Below, piece by piece: positions 34,873-43,688 of a stretch of 64,000 bases of DNA. Position numbers and translations under genes: made by a program. The notes under the pieces were generated by a model. The model saw only the letters and a list, made by a program, of their open reading frames with translations. It was not told where the DNA came from and searched no databases. The stretch comes from Geomonas anaerohicana. Its GTDB lineage: Bacteria; Desulfobacterota; Desulfuromonadia; Geobacterales; Geobacteraceae. The DNA is taken from positions 248,001 to 312,000 of the forward strand of contig NZ_JAEMHL010000003.1 in NCBI RefSeq assembly GCF_016458305.1, read 5' to 3'. The stretch's first letter is position 1, and every line of letters begins with the position of its first letter.

Positions 34873-36309
34873 GTGGAAGAAATGATGATGCGCAGGCCCG
34901 AAGAAGAGTGCGGCATTTTCGGTGTATTCAACCACCCGGAGGCGTCGAACCTCACTTACCTCGGGCTCTACGCCTTGCAGCACAGGGGACAGGAAAGTTG
35001 CGGTATCGTCTCCTCGGACGGAAGCAGCCTGCACGCGCATAAAAGCATGGGACTCGTGGCCGACGTGTTCGGCAACCCCGAAATCTTCAAGACTCTGCCC
35101 GGCCGTTCCGCCATCGGCCACGTACGTTACTCGACCACCGGTTCCTCGGTGATCAAGAACGTCCAGCCCATCAACGTGGACTACTCCCGCGGCTCCATCG
35201 CGATAGCCCACAACGGCAACATCGTCAACGCCCAGATCATCAAGGACGAGCTGGAGGCCTACGGTTCCATCTTCCAGACCACCATGGACACCGAGATCAT
35301 CGTCCACCTGCTCGCCACTTCCAAACAGAACTCTCTGCTGGATCGCATCACCGACGCACTTTCCCGCATCCAGGGCGCTTACTGCCTTCTCTTCCTGACC
35401 GAGAGCCGCATGGTTGCTGCGCGTGATCCCAACGGCTTCCGTCCGCTTTGCCTGGGTCGCCAGGGGAGCGCCTACGTGGTCGCTTCCGAGAGCTGCGCCC
35501 TTGACCTCATCGATGCGGAGTTCATCCGCGAGATCGAGCCGGGCGAGGTGATCGTCATCGACAAGAACGGCCTGACCTCCTTCTTCCCGCTCAAGAAGGT
35601 CGAGCCGACCCCGTGCATCTTCGAGTTCGTCTACTTCGCCCGTCCCGACTCGTTCATCTTCGGCAAGAACGTGTACCAGGTGCGCAAGGAGCAGGGGCGC
35701 CAGCTGGCCCGCGAGCACAAGGTCGATGCCGACATCGTCATTCCGATCCCGGATTCCGGCGTCCCCGCGGCACTGGGCTACGCCGAGGAGTCCGGCATTC
35801 CGTTCGAGTTGGGCCTGATCCGCAACCACTACGTGGGCCGTACCTTCATCGAACCGCAGCAGGCCATCCGCCACTTTGGCGTCAAGATCAAGCTGAACCC
35901 GGTGCGTGAGGTGCTTAAGGGCAAGCGCGTCGTCGTTATCGACGACTCCATCGTGCGCGGCACCACGTCCCGCAAAATCGTCAAGATGATCAGGAATGCC
36001 GGGGCTGCCGAGGTGCACGTGCGCATCTCTTCGCCGCCGACCAGCTACCCCTGCTACTACGGTATCGATACCCCGAACCGCAAGGAGCTGATCTCGTCCT
36101 CGCACTCCATCGACGAGATCCGCCGTTACATCACCGCCGACTCGCTCGGCTACCTCTCCGAAGAAGGTCTCATGTCTACCGTCGGCGCCGAGAACGCCGG
36201 CTTCTGCACCGCCTGCTTTACCGGGGGATACCCGGTTAAATTCCCGCGTCTGATGGATCAGGAAGAGCCGCAGATGGGACTATTCGAAAAGGAGACTGCC
36301 GAGCAATGA
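34873..36309 (+). CDS. purF: Amidophosphoribosyltransferase
   Basis: A 478-residue Ntn-type enzyme for the first step of purine synthesis. Cys13 in EEECGIFG would become the catalytic N-terminal residue after removal of a 12-residue propeptide. The glutaminase domain has QHRGQES and GHVRYSTTG; the PRPP motif is [14 protein letters not shown]. The start is GTG 34873 after AAGGAG. Its stop overlaps the pyrE start (ATGA). Confidence 0.96.
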   Translation: MEEMMMRRPEEECGIFGVFNHPEASNLTYLGLYALQHRGQESCGIVSSDGSSLHAHKSMGLVADVFGNPEIFKTLPGRSAIGHVRYSTTGSSVIKNVQPINVDYSRGSIAIAHNGNIVNAQIIKDELEAYGSIFQTTMDTEIIVHLLATSKQNSLLDRITDALSRIQGAYCLLFLTESRMVAARDPNGFRPLCLGRQGSAYVVASESCALDLIDAEFIREIEPGEVIVIDKNGLTSFFPLKKVEPTPCIFEFVYFARPDSFIFGKNVYQVRKEQGRQLAREHKVDADIVIPIPDSGVPAALGYAEESGIPFELGLIRNHYVGRTFIEPQQAIRHFGVKIKLNPVREVLKGKRVVVIDDSIVRGTTSRKIVKMIRNAGAAEVHVRISSPPTSYPCYYGIDTPNRKELISSSHSIDEIRRYITADSLGYLSEEGLMSTVGAENAGFCTACFTGGYPVKFPRLMDQEEPQMGLFEKETAEQ

Positions 36310-36854
36310 CCGAAAAGGAAAGACTGAAAAAGATCATCATTGAGCTGTCCTACGAGAAGAGGAACGTGACCTTGGCTTCCGGTCGTCAGAGTGATTTTTA
36401 CTTTGACGGGAAGCAGACCACGCTGCACCCCGAGGGCGGCTACCTGACCGGCAAGCTCTTCTTCGAAGCAATCAAAGACGTGGAAGGTGTGGAAGGTGTA
36501 GGCGGTCTGACCCTGGGTGCCGACCCGATTGCCACCGCGACCTCCGTGGTCAGCTTCCTGGAAGGGAAACCGGTCCCTGGCTTCATTATCCGTAAAGAGC
36601 CCAAGGGGCACGGTACCGGCGCTTGGCTGGAAGGGCGCAAGAACCTGAAGCCCGGTTCCAAGGTGGTCATCGTCGAAGACGTTGTGACCAGTGGTGGGTC
36701 TTCCCTGAAGGCCATCAAGCGTGCTGAAGAGGAAGGGCTGGTGGTACTCGGCGTGGTCACTCTGGTTGACCGCGAGGAAGGTGGTCGCGAGAACATCGAG
36801 GCCGAAGGGTACTGGCTGAAGTCCATCTTCACCAAGGCCGAGATCCTCGCCTAA
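36306..36854 (+). CDS. pyrE: Orotate phosphoribosyltransferase
   Basis: A 182-residue enzyme forming OMP from orotate and PRPP. The PRPP motif is [14 protein letters not shown] at about residues 119-132, and the flexible loop holds [10 protein letters not shown]. It starts within the purF stop (ATGA overlap), so purine and pyrimidine genes are coupled. A strong terminator follows. Confidence 0.95.
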   Translation: MTEKERLKKIIIELSYEKRNVTLASGRQSDFYFDGKQTTLHPEGGYLTGKLFFEAIKDVEGVEGVGGLTLGADPIATATSVVSFLEGKPVPGFIIRKEPKGHGTGAWLEGRKNLKPGSKVVIVEDVVTSGGSSLKAIKRAEEEGLVVLGVVTLVDREEGGRENIEAEGYWLKSIFTKAEILA

Positions 36855-36879
36855 CAGCAGATAGATACTGTGCGTACTG

Positions 36880-36914
36880 AAGGCGGCAATAGATGCTATT
36901 GCCGCCTTTTTTTT
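36880..36914 (+). terminator. Terminator of the pur/pyrE operon
   Basis: A 12-bp stem (AAGGCGGCAATA / TATTGCCGCCTT, 36880-36891 with 36897-36908) followed by eight T's. Confidence 0.93.
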
Positions 36915-36930
36915 CCTTGCTGCACATGGC

Positions 36931-37019
36931 GCTCCTCCCCCCGGAGGGGGGAGGCCGGGAGGGGGGCTGTTTGTGAAGAGCTTCCCCCTCCCTGACCCTC
37001 CCCCTCCGGGGGAGGGGAC
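36931..37019. repeat. R2 C/G-rich palindromic element, copy 2
   Basis: Arms CTCCTCCCCCCGGAGGGGGG and CCCTCCCCCTCCGGGGGAGG flank CTGTTTGTGAAGAGCTT. It lies between the pyrE terminator and the YkgJ gene. Confidence 0.85.
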
Positions 37020-37038
37020 CGTGGACTGACTGAGACTT

Positions 37039-37710
37039 ATGGAAGAAATCCTGAAAAGAAATAGCGCGTTGCTGGCGCAGGTGGATGACTGGTTTTCCCG
37101 CTGCATGGCAGCGTACCCTGGGCACATTGCCTGCCAAGGCGGCTGCTCGGGGTGCTGCCGGGGGACCTTCGACATCACGCTCCTCGACGCCTATTACCTG
37201 AAGCGTGGCTTCGATGCGCTGCCGGAAGCGGTCAAGGCGCCGGTTCTGGCTAAGTGCCGTGAGCGGCTTGCGCTGATGCGGGAACAGTGGCCGGAGTTGA
37301 ACCACCCCTTCGTGCTGAACTACCGCCCGGAGGAGGACTGGGAACTGCTCATGCCCGATGAGGACGAGACGCCGTGCGTGCTGCTCGGCGACGACGGCCG
37401 CTGCCTGGTCTACGAGCACCGGCCCATGACCTGCCGGTTGCACGGGATCCCGCTGGTGGATACGGAAGGGGAGGTGATGCACGACGAATGGTGCACCATG
37501 AACTTCACGACCGTGGATCCGCTGGTACTGCCGGCCCTAACGGCTCCCTTCGATGCCATCTTCACCGAGGAGGTGGCGCTGTTCCGGGATTTCACACAGA
37601 AGCTGCTCGGGCAGAGGGTGAGTGAGCTGGATACCTTCATCCCCTTGGCGCTGATGATAGATTTCGACGGGTTCGATTGGCGGCGTTGGGCGGGGGAGGG
37701 GGGAGATTGA
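37039..37710 (+). CDS. YkgJ family cysteine-cluster protein
   Basis: A 223-residue protein with the cysteine cluster CQGGCSGCCRG (residues 32-42), then further cysteines in ETPCVLLGDDGRCLVYEHRPMTCRLHG. This is the UPF0153/YkgJ pattern (formerly called Fe-S-cluster or zinc-binding). Biochemical function is not established. It stands alone between two R2 elements. The ribosome site is weak (no clear GGAGG before 37039). Confidence 0.85.
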   Translation: MEEILKRNSALLAQVDDWFSRCMAAYPGHIACQGGCSGCCRGTFDITLLDAYYLKRGFDALPEAVKAPVLAKCRERLALMREQWPELNHPFVLNYRPEEDWELLMPDEDETPCVLLGDDGRCLVYEHRPMTCRLHGIPLVDTEGEVMHDEWCTMNFTTVDPLVLPALTAPFDAIFTEEVALFRDFTQKLLGQRVSELDTFIPLALMIDFDGFDWRRWAGEGGD

Positions 37711-37740
37711 TCAACTCTCCTCGTATGGTAGGTTTTTACG

Positions 37741-37833
37741 CTCCTCCCCCGGAGGGGAGGTAGGGAGGGGGGGATTTGCCTGCACAGCTGCTGCGAGCCC
37801 CCTCCCTGTCCCTCCCCCTCCGGGGGAGGGGAC
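37741..37833. repeat. R2 C/G-rich palindromic element, copy 3
   Basis: Arms CTCCTCCCCCGGAGGGGAGG and CCTCCCCCTCCGGGGGAGGG flank about 45 bp. It lies between the YkgJ and YaeQ genes. Confidence 0.85.
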
Positions 37834-37906
37834 ACTATAGCCACCGCATAGCTTCGTTGGGCATCATTCCCCATAGTGTAGATAACACCTTCAAAAGGAT
37901 TTACCG

Positions 37907-38458
37907 ATGGCTCTACCTTCCACCATTTACCGCGCCTCCGTGCAACTCTCCGATCTGGACCGCCAGATCTACGCCGATATCCAGACTACCGTCGCCCAGC
38001 ATCCCTCCGAGACTGCGGAACGGCTGCTGGCACGGCTCTTGGCGTATGCGCTCTGCTACGACGAGGAATTGGCCTTCACCAAGGGGGTAGGCTCCGGCGA
38101 TGAGCCTGATCTCTGGAGCAAGGGGCCGGACGGGCGGGTAAAGCTCTGGGTCGAGGTGGGACAACCGGATCCGGAGCGGCTGGCCAAATCGAGCCGCCAC
38201 GTCGAGCGCGCGTTCCTGTTCACCTTCGGCGCCAACGCCAGCCGCTGGTTGGCGCAGCACCAGCAAAAGCTCTCCGGCATCAAGAACCTCTCGGTCCTCA
38301 CTCTTGATTTCAAGTTTCTCAGCCTGCTTTCTGCTAAACTGGAACGGGTCATCAACTGGTCTGTCACTGTCACAGAGGGGAACATCTACCTCACCGCCGG
38401 CGACCAGACCATCGAGACTACGCTGGAACATGTCTGCGGTCCTCCCTTGGTAGGCTGA
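37907..38458 (+). CDS. YaeQ family protein
   Basis: A 183-residue protein with the YaeQ pattern: MALPSTIYRASVQLSDLDR at the start, QHPSETAERLLARLLAYAL, DEPDLWSK and LWVEVGQPDPERLAKSS. Length matches E. coli YaeQ (181). The fold is PD-(D/E)XK nuclease-like; the Asp/Glu/Gln-bearing segments (DEPDLW, VEVGQPD) fit. The cellular role is unsettled; early claims of RfaH suppression in E. coli were not secure. Confidence 0.9.
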   Translation: MALPSTIYRASVQLSDLDRQIYADIQTTVAQHPSETAERLLARLLAYALCYDEELAFTKGVGSGDEPDLWSKGPDGRVKLWVEVGQPDPERLAKSSRHVERAFLFTFGANASRWLAQHQQKLSGIKNLSVLTLDFKFLSLLSAKLERVINWSVTVTEGNIYLTAGDQTIETTLEHVCGPPLVG

Positions 38459-38486
38459 TAGAGGGAGGAGGGAAGGGGGCAATACT

Positions 38487-39011
38487 ATGTTTATGCCTCA
38501 ACACTTCATTTCTCTGTCACTGCTCCTGCTACTCAATGCCACTTCGTCCTCTAGTCTTGCCGCCTCCTGTCCACCAACCCCTTGGGACGAGATTGGTCCT
38601 TTCTACCGACCCAACGCGCCGGTGCGCGACACCATCGGCAAAGGTTATCTCCTGAGCGGCACGGTGCGCTCTTCCGCCGATTGCTCGCCCATCCCCAAGG
38701 CCCGCATCGAGTTCTGGCAGGCCGGTCCTGACGGCCGCTACGACGATGCCTACCGCGCGACCGTCTACTCCGACAGCAAAGGACGCTACCGCCTGCAGAC
38801 CTTTCCGGCCGTTCCCTACGCCAACCGCCCGCCGCACATCCATATCCTGGTGGACGTAAAGGACTTCGAGGGACTGGTGACACAGCATTACCCCAAACGA
38901 GGCGCCAAAGGGGCGCAACTTGACCTGGTGCTGGTGCCGGAAGGGAAGGATGAAGGGGAGTCGAAGGGCCGGGCCGGTGACCTGGTCCGGCCTGGGAAGG
39001 GATCCCGCTAG
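38487..39011 (+). CDS. Exported intradiol-dioxygenase-like protein
   Basis: A 174-residue protein with a signal peptide (residues 1-26, ends SLAAS). The beta-sandwich is like that of protocatechuate 3,4-dioxygenase beta subunits. Candidate Fe(III) ligands are Tyr85 (DGRYDD), Tyr111 (VPYANR), His117 and His119 (PPHIHI), the 2-Tyr/2-His set of the family. It is about 60 residues shorter than cytoplasmic PcaH and is secreted, so aromatic ring cleavage is uncertain. No aromatic catabolic genes are adjacent. Confidence 0.8.
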   Translation: MFMPQHFISLSLLLLLNATSSSSLAASCPPTPWDEIGPFYRPNAPVRDTIGKGYLLSGTVRSSADCSPIPKARIEFWQAGPDGRYDDAYRATVYSDSKGRYRLQTFPAVPYANRPPHIHILVDVKDFEGLVTQHYPKRGAKGAQLDLVLVPEGKDEGESKGRAGDLVRPGKGSR

Positions 39012-39013
39012 CG

Positions 39014-39757
39014 TTACTTTTTGTCCAGCGGCGCCTGCAGCATGATTGCCAGGTCCCTGGCGTTTTGCGGTGCAGCGCCACCCATGTCGTTGTTGAAGTA
39101 GATAAAGACGTCCAGGCCGCGGCTCAAGTACTTCCTTATCCTGGCCACGTCCTTCTCCAGTTGTTCCTTGGTGTAGAACCCGTTGTAACTCCCCTCCATA
39201 CCATGCCGCCTGATATAGACGAAGTCTGCCGTGGTCGGCGGCGCGTCTATGAATACCGGGTAGTCCGCCATGCATAGCGACACGTTGCGGTCGCGGCACA
39301 GGCTCACTACTTCGTCGGTAAGCCAGCTTTCGTTCCTGAACTCCAGCGTGTGCCTGCCGTGGTACGGCGCGACCTGGTCGAGGAAACCTTCCAGTCTCTT
39401 CAGGTCGACCTTGAACTGTGGGGGGAACTGCCAGAGTACGACCTGCAGCTTATCCTGCAACTCGCGGGTGGGCCCGAAGAATCTCGATAAGGCCGTTTCG
39501 ATGTCGTGCAACCTCTTGATGTGGGTGATGTACCGGCTCCCTTTCACTGCGAAGGAGAAGTTGGGCCCGCTCTCGTCGTGCCAATGTTTGAAGGTAGCCG
39601 CCGTAGGAGTGCGATAGAAGGTGACGTTGAGCTCAACGGTATCGAAGACGGACCGGTAATGGTCGAACCACTCCTTGGTCTTCAGTTCGGTGGGATAGAA
39701 GTTGCCGCGCCAGTGGTTATAGCTGAAGCCGCTGCAGCCGAGATAGAGCTTTGCCAT
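39014..39757 (-). CDS. DUF72 (YecE-like) TIM-barrel protein
   Basis: A 247-residue protein. Family marks: LYLGCSGFSYNHWRGNFYP at the N-terminus, NVTFYRTPT, FAVKGSRYITH, LEFRNESW and the C-terminal YFNNDMGGAAPQNA. Structures show a TIM barrel; the reaction is unknown. It is convergent with the dioxygenase-like gene, 2 bp apart. Confidence 0.88.
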   Translation of the reverse strand: MAKLYLGCSGFSYNHWRGNFYPTELKTKEWFDHYRSVFDTVELNVTFYRTPTAATFKHWHDESGPNFSFAVKGSRYITHIKRLHDIETALSRFFGPTRELQDKLQVVLWQFPPQFKVDLKRLEGFLDQVAPYHGRHTLEFRNESWLTDEVVSLCRDRNVSLCMADYPVFIDAPPTTADFVYIRRHGMEGSYNGFYTKEQLEKDVARIRKYLSRGLDVFIYFNNDMGGAAPQNARDLAIMLQAPLDKK

Positions 39758-39883
39758 GATGATCCCCCTTCATAGACAAGCTGCGCACCATGCGACGTGA
39801 CGGATTTTCATAGTTAGTTTTTTCAAACGTGGCAAGTATAACCGATGACTCTGCATGAGCCAGCTTCAAGTGGGAAGAGAGCA

Positions 39884-39916
39884 ATAAAAAAGGCGGGACC
39901 TTTCGGTCCCGCCTTT
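39884..39916 (-). terminator. Terminator of the dodecaheme cytochrome gene
   Basis: A 12-bp stem (AAAGGCGGGACC / GGTCCCGCCTTT, 39889-39900 with 39905-39916), then TTTTTATTGC on the minus strand. Confidence 0.92.
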
Positions 39917-39938
39917 GGTGTTCATCTGGTGCTGCCTG

Positions 39939-40961
39939 TTACATCTTGTGGCACTTGTCGCAGTCGCCGTTGGAGGTGAAGGCGTCCTTGCCGTTGTGGC
40001 ATGCGCCGCAGGACTGACCTTTCTCCATGTCGCCCATGGTGTGGTGCTTGGCGCCAGCCTGCATCGGGAAGATCTTGTTGTGGCAGTCAACACACTTGTA
40101 GGCTTCCAGGTGGAACTCGTGGCTGAACTTCACTTCGCCGCCCTCGTTCTTGAAGATGACGTTGCCCGGCTTGTAGCCTTTGTGGCACTTGTTGCAATCG
40201 CCTGCTACGGAGAATGCCTCTTTGCCGTTGTGGCAGCCGCCGCAGGACTTGCCTTTGCCCATGTCGGCCATGGTGAAGTGCTTGGCGCCGGCTTTGAAGG
40301 CGAAGAGCTTGGTGTGGCAGTCTTTGCAGCTGAAGGCTTCGAGGTGGAAGTCGTGGCTGAACTTGGCGTCGGTCACCCCTTTGGCTTTCCAGGTGATCTC
40401 GCGCGGCTTCATGCCTGCGTGGCATTTGCCGCAGTTACCGGCCACGGTGAAGGCTTTCTTGCCGTTGTGGCATGCGCCGCAGGTCTTGCCTTTCTCCATC
40501 TGGGCCATGGTCACGCGGCCGTCTTTGCCGGTGATCACGGTGCCGTTGTGGCAGGCCTTGCAGCCGTCACTGACTTTGGCAAGGTGAACGGCGTGGCTGA
40601 ACGTAGTCTGACCCAGGCCCTTGACCTTGAACTCTACGTTACGAGGTTTGCCCTTGTGACATTTGACGCAGCTCTTTTCATCGGCTACGCTAAAAGCCTT
40701 GATGCCGGTATGGCAGGCACCGCAGGACTTGGTCTTTTCCATTTCGGCCATGGTGAAGTGACGCTTCGCCTTAAGATCAAAGATAGCGTTGTGACAGATC
40801 CTGCAATTGTTGTTATATTTCAGCAGGTGCACATCGTGACTGAAGACAACGGCGTCCCCGTTCTTAAGAGGAAACTTGACGTCTTTGGTCTCCTTGGCAA
40901 AAAGCGCAACCGGCGACGCACAGACGATAAGAACCATAAGCAAGGCGAGGCGAAACTGCAT
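39939..40961 (-). CDS. Dodecaheme c-type cytochrome of four c7-like repeats
   Basis: A 340-residue exported protein (signal peptide about residues 1-22). It has twelve CXXCH motifs in order CRICH, CGACH, CVKCH, CKACH, CGACH, CGKCH, CKDCH, CGGCH, CNKCH, CVDCH, CGACH, CDKCH. They form four triheme repeats of about 78 residues, each starting with FSHxxHL and containing a TMxxM segment. This is the build of the GSU1996-type nanowire cytochromes of Geobacter. It would conduct electrons through the periplasm. The TMAEM/TMAQM Met residues are possible haem ligands, which is an inference. Confidence 0.93.
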   Translation of the reverse strand: MQFRLALLMVLIVCASPVALFAKETKDVKFPLKNGDAVVFSHDVHLLKYNNNCRICHNAIFDLKAKRHFTMAEMEKTKSCGACHTGIKAFSVADEKSCVKCHKGKPRNVEFKVKGLGQTTFSHAVHLAKVSDGCKACHNGTVITGKDGRVTMAQMEKGKTCGACHNGKKAFTVAGNCGKCHAGMKPREITWKAKGVTDAKFSHDFHLEAFSCKDCHTKLFAFKAGAKHFTMADMGKGKSCGGCHNGKEAFSVAGDCNKCHKGYKPGNVIFKNEGGEVKFSHEFHLEAYKCVDCHNKIFPMQAGAKHHTMGDMEKGQSCGACHNGKDAFTSNGDCDKCHKM

Positions 40962-41015
40962 GGTACACTCCTTCTGGCTGTTTATTTGCTATCACCTTAG
41001 GGCAATAGCCGGGTT

Positions 41016-41044
41016 AATATACACATCGCAAGGGTCATCGTCAA
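41016..41044 (-). promoter_or_regulatory. sigma70-like promoter of the dodecaheme cytochrome
   Basis: TTGACG (41039-41044), a 17-bp spacer and TATATT (41016-41021) on the minus strand, about 55 bp before the ATG. A short GCTAT/ATAGC stem is in the leader; no GEMM-type riboswitch was recognised. Confidence 0.7.
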
Positions 41045-41105
41045 TTCAAAACTATTGATTGTTTTTTATGTTTGGCCGATTTGGCCCTGTTGATAAGGAG
41101 GGAAG

Positions 41106-41624
41106 ATGAAAACGATTTTGCTCTCCCTTTCGCTGCTTTCACTTCTGATACCCTCCGTAGGCCGCGCTGCTTTCTACCAGTGGACCGACGCCAATGGTGT
41201 CGTTCACTTCACCGATAACCGCAGCAACATCCCCAGGCAATATCGCGACAAGGCACAACGCGTCGAGGTGTCCGACAGCGCGCCGGTGACCGTGTCTCCC
41301 GGTGCCACTACACCCTCCCATAAGGCGCCTGCCGCGGGCGTGGAGCCGGGCGGACATAACGAGGGTTGGTGGCGCGATCGCTACAAGTCGCTGCGCACCG
41401 AGTTGAAGACGCTCCAGGACCAGCGCGCCGCCCTGGACCAGCAACTGGTCGAGTTGCGTCGCAAGCGCACCATCTTCCAGCGCGCCCGGGACCGGGTGGC
41501 GATCAACACCATGGAAGCACAGGTCTCCACCATCGACGCCAAGATCAGCGACATGCTGAACCGCATCGCCGCCCTCGACCTCGCCGCAGCCCAGGCCGCG
41601 GTGCCGCTAGAGTGGCGTCAGTAG
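41106..41624 (+). CDS. DUF4124-domain exported protein with coiled coil
   Basis: A 172-residue protein. The signal peptide covers residues 1-21, then a DUF4124 beta unit (FYQWTDANGVVHFTDNRSNIP) spans 22-55, a Pro/Ser linker follows, and a coiled coil covers 95-155 (LRTELKTLQDQRAALDQQL). DUF4124 occurs on periplasmic proteins that may bind peptidoglycan or other envelope parts. AGGAGGG precedes the ATG. The gene is divergent from the cytochrome. Confidence 0.82.
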   Translation: MKTILLSLSLLSLLIPSVGRAAFYQWTDANGVVHFTDNRSNIPRQYRDKAQRVEVSDSAPVTVSPGATTPSHKAPAAGVEPGGHNEGWWRDRYKSLRTELKTLQDQRAALDQQLVELRRKRTIFQRARDRVAINTMEAQVSTIDAKISDMLNRIAALDLAAAQAAVPLEWRQ

Positions 41625-41712
41625 CTTCCTCGCGCAATTTATTAGCGGTTGCGGGCCTAGTTAAGCTGTGCTATAAAAAACTGCCGCTTAACTAAGGGAG
41701 ACTACCGATTAT

Positions 41713-42543
41713 ATGAACCAAATCGATAACATAATCGACAACGCACTTGCCGAGGACATCCACACCGGCGACATCACCACCCTCTCCGTGGTCGCCAAGC
41801 CGCGCCGTATGCGCGCCAGGCTGGTCGCCAAGGAGGAGATGGTCCTTTCCGGCATCGACGTGGCCCGCCGCGTCTTTGCAAGACTCGACTCCGACATCGT
41901 TTTCACCGCCCACTTCGAGGACGGCGCCCGTCTGGCCAAGGGTGACGTGATCGCCGTGATGGAAGGAAATGCCGCGACGCTCTTGCAGGGGGAGCGGGTT
42001 TCCCTGAACCTGTTGCAGCGGATGAGCGGGATTGCCACCCAGACCGCCGCCTACGTGAAGGAACTGGAAGGGACCGGTGCACGCGTCGTTGATACCAGGA
42101 AGACCACCCCCGGCCTGCGCGTGCTTGAGAAGTATTCGGTGCGGGTAGGTGGCGGTACCAACCACCGTACTGGCCTGTACGACGGGGTCCTCATCAAGGA
42201 AAACCATATCGCCGCAGCAGGCGGCATCGCCGAGGCGGTGCGTGCCGCGCGTGCCTACATCCCGCACACCCTGAAGATCGAGGTGGAGACCGAGACGCTG
42301 GACGAGGTCAAGCAGGCGCTCGAGGCGGGTGCCGACATCATCATGCTGGACAACATGTCCCTGGAGCAGATGACCGAGGCCGTGCAGCTAATAAACAAGA
42401 GGGCGCTGGTTGAGGCGTCCGGGGGGGTGAACCTGAAAACCATCAGGTCCATAGCCCTGACCGGTGTGGACATCATATCGGTCGGAGCGCTCACCCACTC
42501 GGTACGCGCGACCGATATTTCGATGCTGATGGAGGGCGTTTGA
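41713..42543 (+). CDS. nadC: Nicotinate-nucleotide pyrophosphorylase (carboxylating)
   Basis: A 276-residue quinolinate phosphoribosyltransferase in NAD synthesis. Seen: LAEDIHTGDITT at the start, TRKTTPGLRVLEKYSVRVGG with the GGGTNHRTGLYDGVLIKENH active-site region split around it, and EVETETLDE. Its TGA overlaps the birA TTG start by three bases. Confidence 0.96.
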   Translation: MNQIDNIIDNALAEDIHTGDITTLSVVAKPRRMRARLVAKEEMVLSGIDVARRVFARLDSDIVFTAHFEDGARLAKGDVIAVMEGNAATLLQGERVSLNLLQRMSGIATQTAAYVKELEGTGARVVDTRKTTPGLRVLEKYSVRVGGGTNHRTGLYDGVLIKENHIAAAGGIAEAVRAARAYIPHTLKIEVETETLDEVKQALEAGADIIMLDNMSLEQMTEAVQLINKRALVEASGGVNLKTIRSIALTGVDIISVGALTHSVRATDISMLMEGV

Positions 42544-43523
42544 AAGACTCCGGGGTCGACGGCAGGATAATCGAGCTGTTCCGCTCCGGCGACGGGGTGG
42601 TTTCCGGCGCTGCGCTGAGCCGCCTCCTGGGTGTGTCGCGAACCGCAGTCTGGAAGCACGTCAAGGGGCTCCGCGCCAGCGGATACCTCATCGAAGCCGT
42701 CCCCTCCAAGGGTTACCGGTTAGTCTCTTCACCCAAAGTTCTCACCCAGTTGGATCTCTCCGCAGGCCTTGAAACCAAGAGGGTCGGCTCCAACATCATC
42801 TGTCTCAAGGAAACCGAGTCCACCAACAAGGTCGCCTTCACGCTGGCCGAGGAAGGTGCCGCGGAAGGGACCGTGGTCATCGCCGATGCCCAGAGCGCCG
42901 GCAAGGGGCGTCTCGGACGCATCTGGCTGTCCCCGCCGGGCGTCAACCTGTACTGCTCGGTGGTGCTGCGTCCCGCTATTGCGCCGATGGCCGCCTGCCA
43001 GCTCACCTTTCTCTCCGTGGTCGCCGTAGCCCGCGCCATTGAAAGCTGCACCACGCTGAAGCCGCAGATCAAGTGGCCCAACGACATCCTGATCAACGGC
43101 AAGAAGGTGGCCGGCCTTTTGAACGAGATGAATGCGGAGACCGAGAAGGTCAACTTCGTGGTGCTCGGCATCGGGGTGAACCTCAACCTGGACATGGCCT
43201 CGATATCGGAGTCGCTGCTGCGCCATCCGGCGACATCGCTTTTGCAGGAAGGGGGCGTCGAGGTGGACCGGCTCGCCTTCACGCGGGCGCTGCTGCTCGA
43301 GTTGGACAGGCTTTACGACGTGTTCCTGGCTGAAGGGGAAGCGCCGGTGCGGGCCGAATGGCTGGAGCGCTCCGCCATCAAGGGGCGCAAGGTCAAAGTG
43401 AGCCAGGGCGAGCGGGAATTCACCGGCATGGTGCAGGGGGTGGACTCCTTCGGCGCTTTGTTGGTGCAGCTGTCCGACGGCAAGGTCGAGACCGTCCTCT
43501 CCGGCGACGTCGCCCTTGTTTAA
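42540..43523 (+). CDS. birA: Biotin operon repressor / biotin-[acetyl-CoA carboxylase] ligase
   Basis: A 327-residue bifunctional BirA. The N-terminal winged HTH (residues about 5-65, SGAALSRLLGVSRTAVWKHVKG) marks the repressor form. The ligase domain has the ADAQSAGKGRLGRIW nucleotide loop and KWPNDILINGKKVAGLL, and a C-terminal SH3-like domain follows. The start is TTG and is translationally coupled to nadC. Biotin operon genes are not in the window. Confidence 0.94.
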   Translation: MKDSGVDGRIIELFRSGDGVVSGAALSRLLGVSRTAVWKHVKGLRASGYLIEAVPSKGYRLVSSPKVLTQLDLSAGLETKRVGSNIICLKETESTNKVAFTLAEEGAAEGTVVIADAQSAGKGRLGRIWLSPPGVNLYCSVVLRPAIAPMAACQLTFLSVVAVARAIESCTTLKPQIKWPNDILINGKKVAGLLNEMNAETEKVNFVVLGIGVNLNLDMASISESLLRHPATSLLQEGGVEVDRLAFTRALLLELDRLYDVFLAEGEAPVRAEWLERSAIKGRKVKVSQGEREFTGMVQGVDSFGALLVQLSDGKVETVLSGDVALV

Positions 43524-43544
43524 GATCAAAAGAAAAAGGCATTA

Positions 43545-43659
43545 TTTAACGCAAAGACGCAAAGACGCGAAGAAACACTAACCCTTTTAGGGCCTTTAGG
43601 CTTTTGAAGTTCGATTCCAGTTTCTGGTTTTCTTTGCGCCTTTGCGGCTTTGCGTTAAA
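43545..43659. repeat. R5 element with CGCAAAG inverted ends
   Basis: TTTAACGCAAAGACGCAAAG at the left (43545 on) and CTTTGCGGCTTTGCGTTAAA reading to 43659 at the right are inverted copies around an about 65-bp centre. It is a MITE-like or REP-like unit in the birA-coaX gap. Elements with GCGCCTTTGCG ends are widespread in bacteria. Confidence 0.7.
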
Positions 43660-43688
43660 ACCACGGTTTTGGTTTCAGGAGGTTCGGC

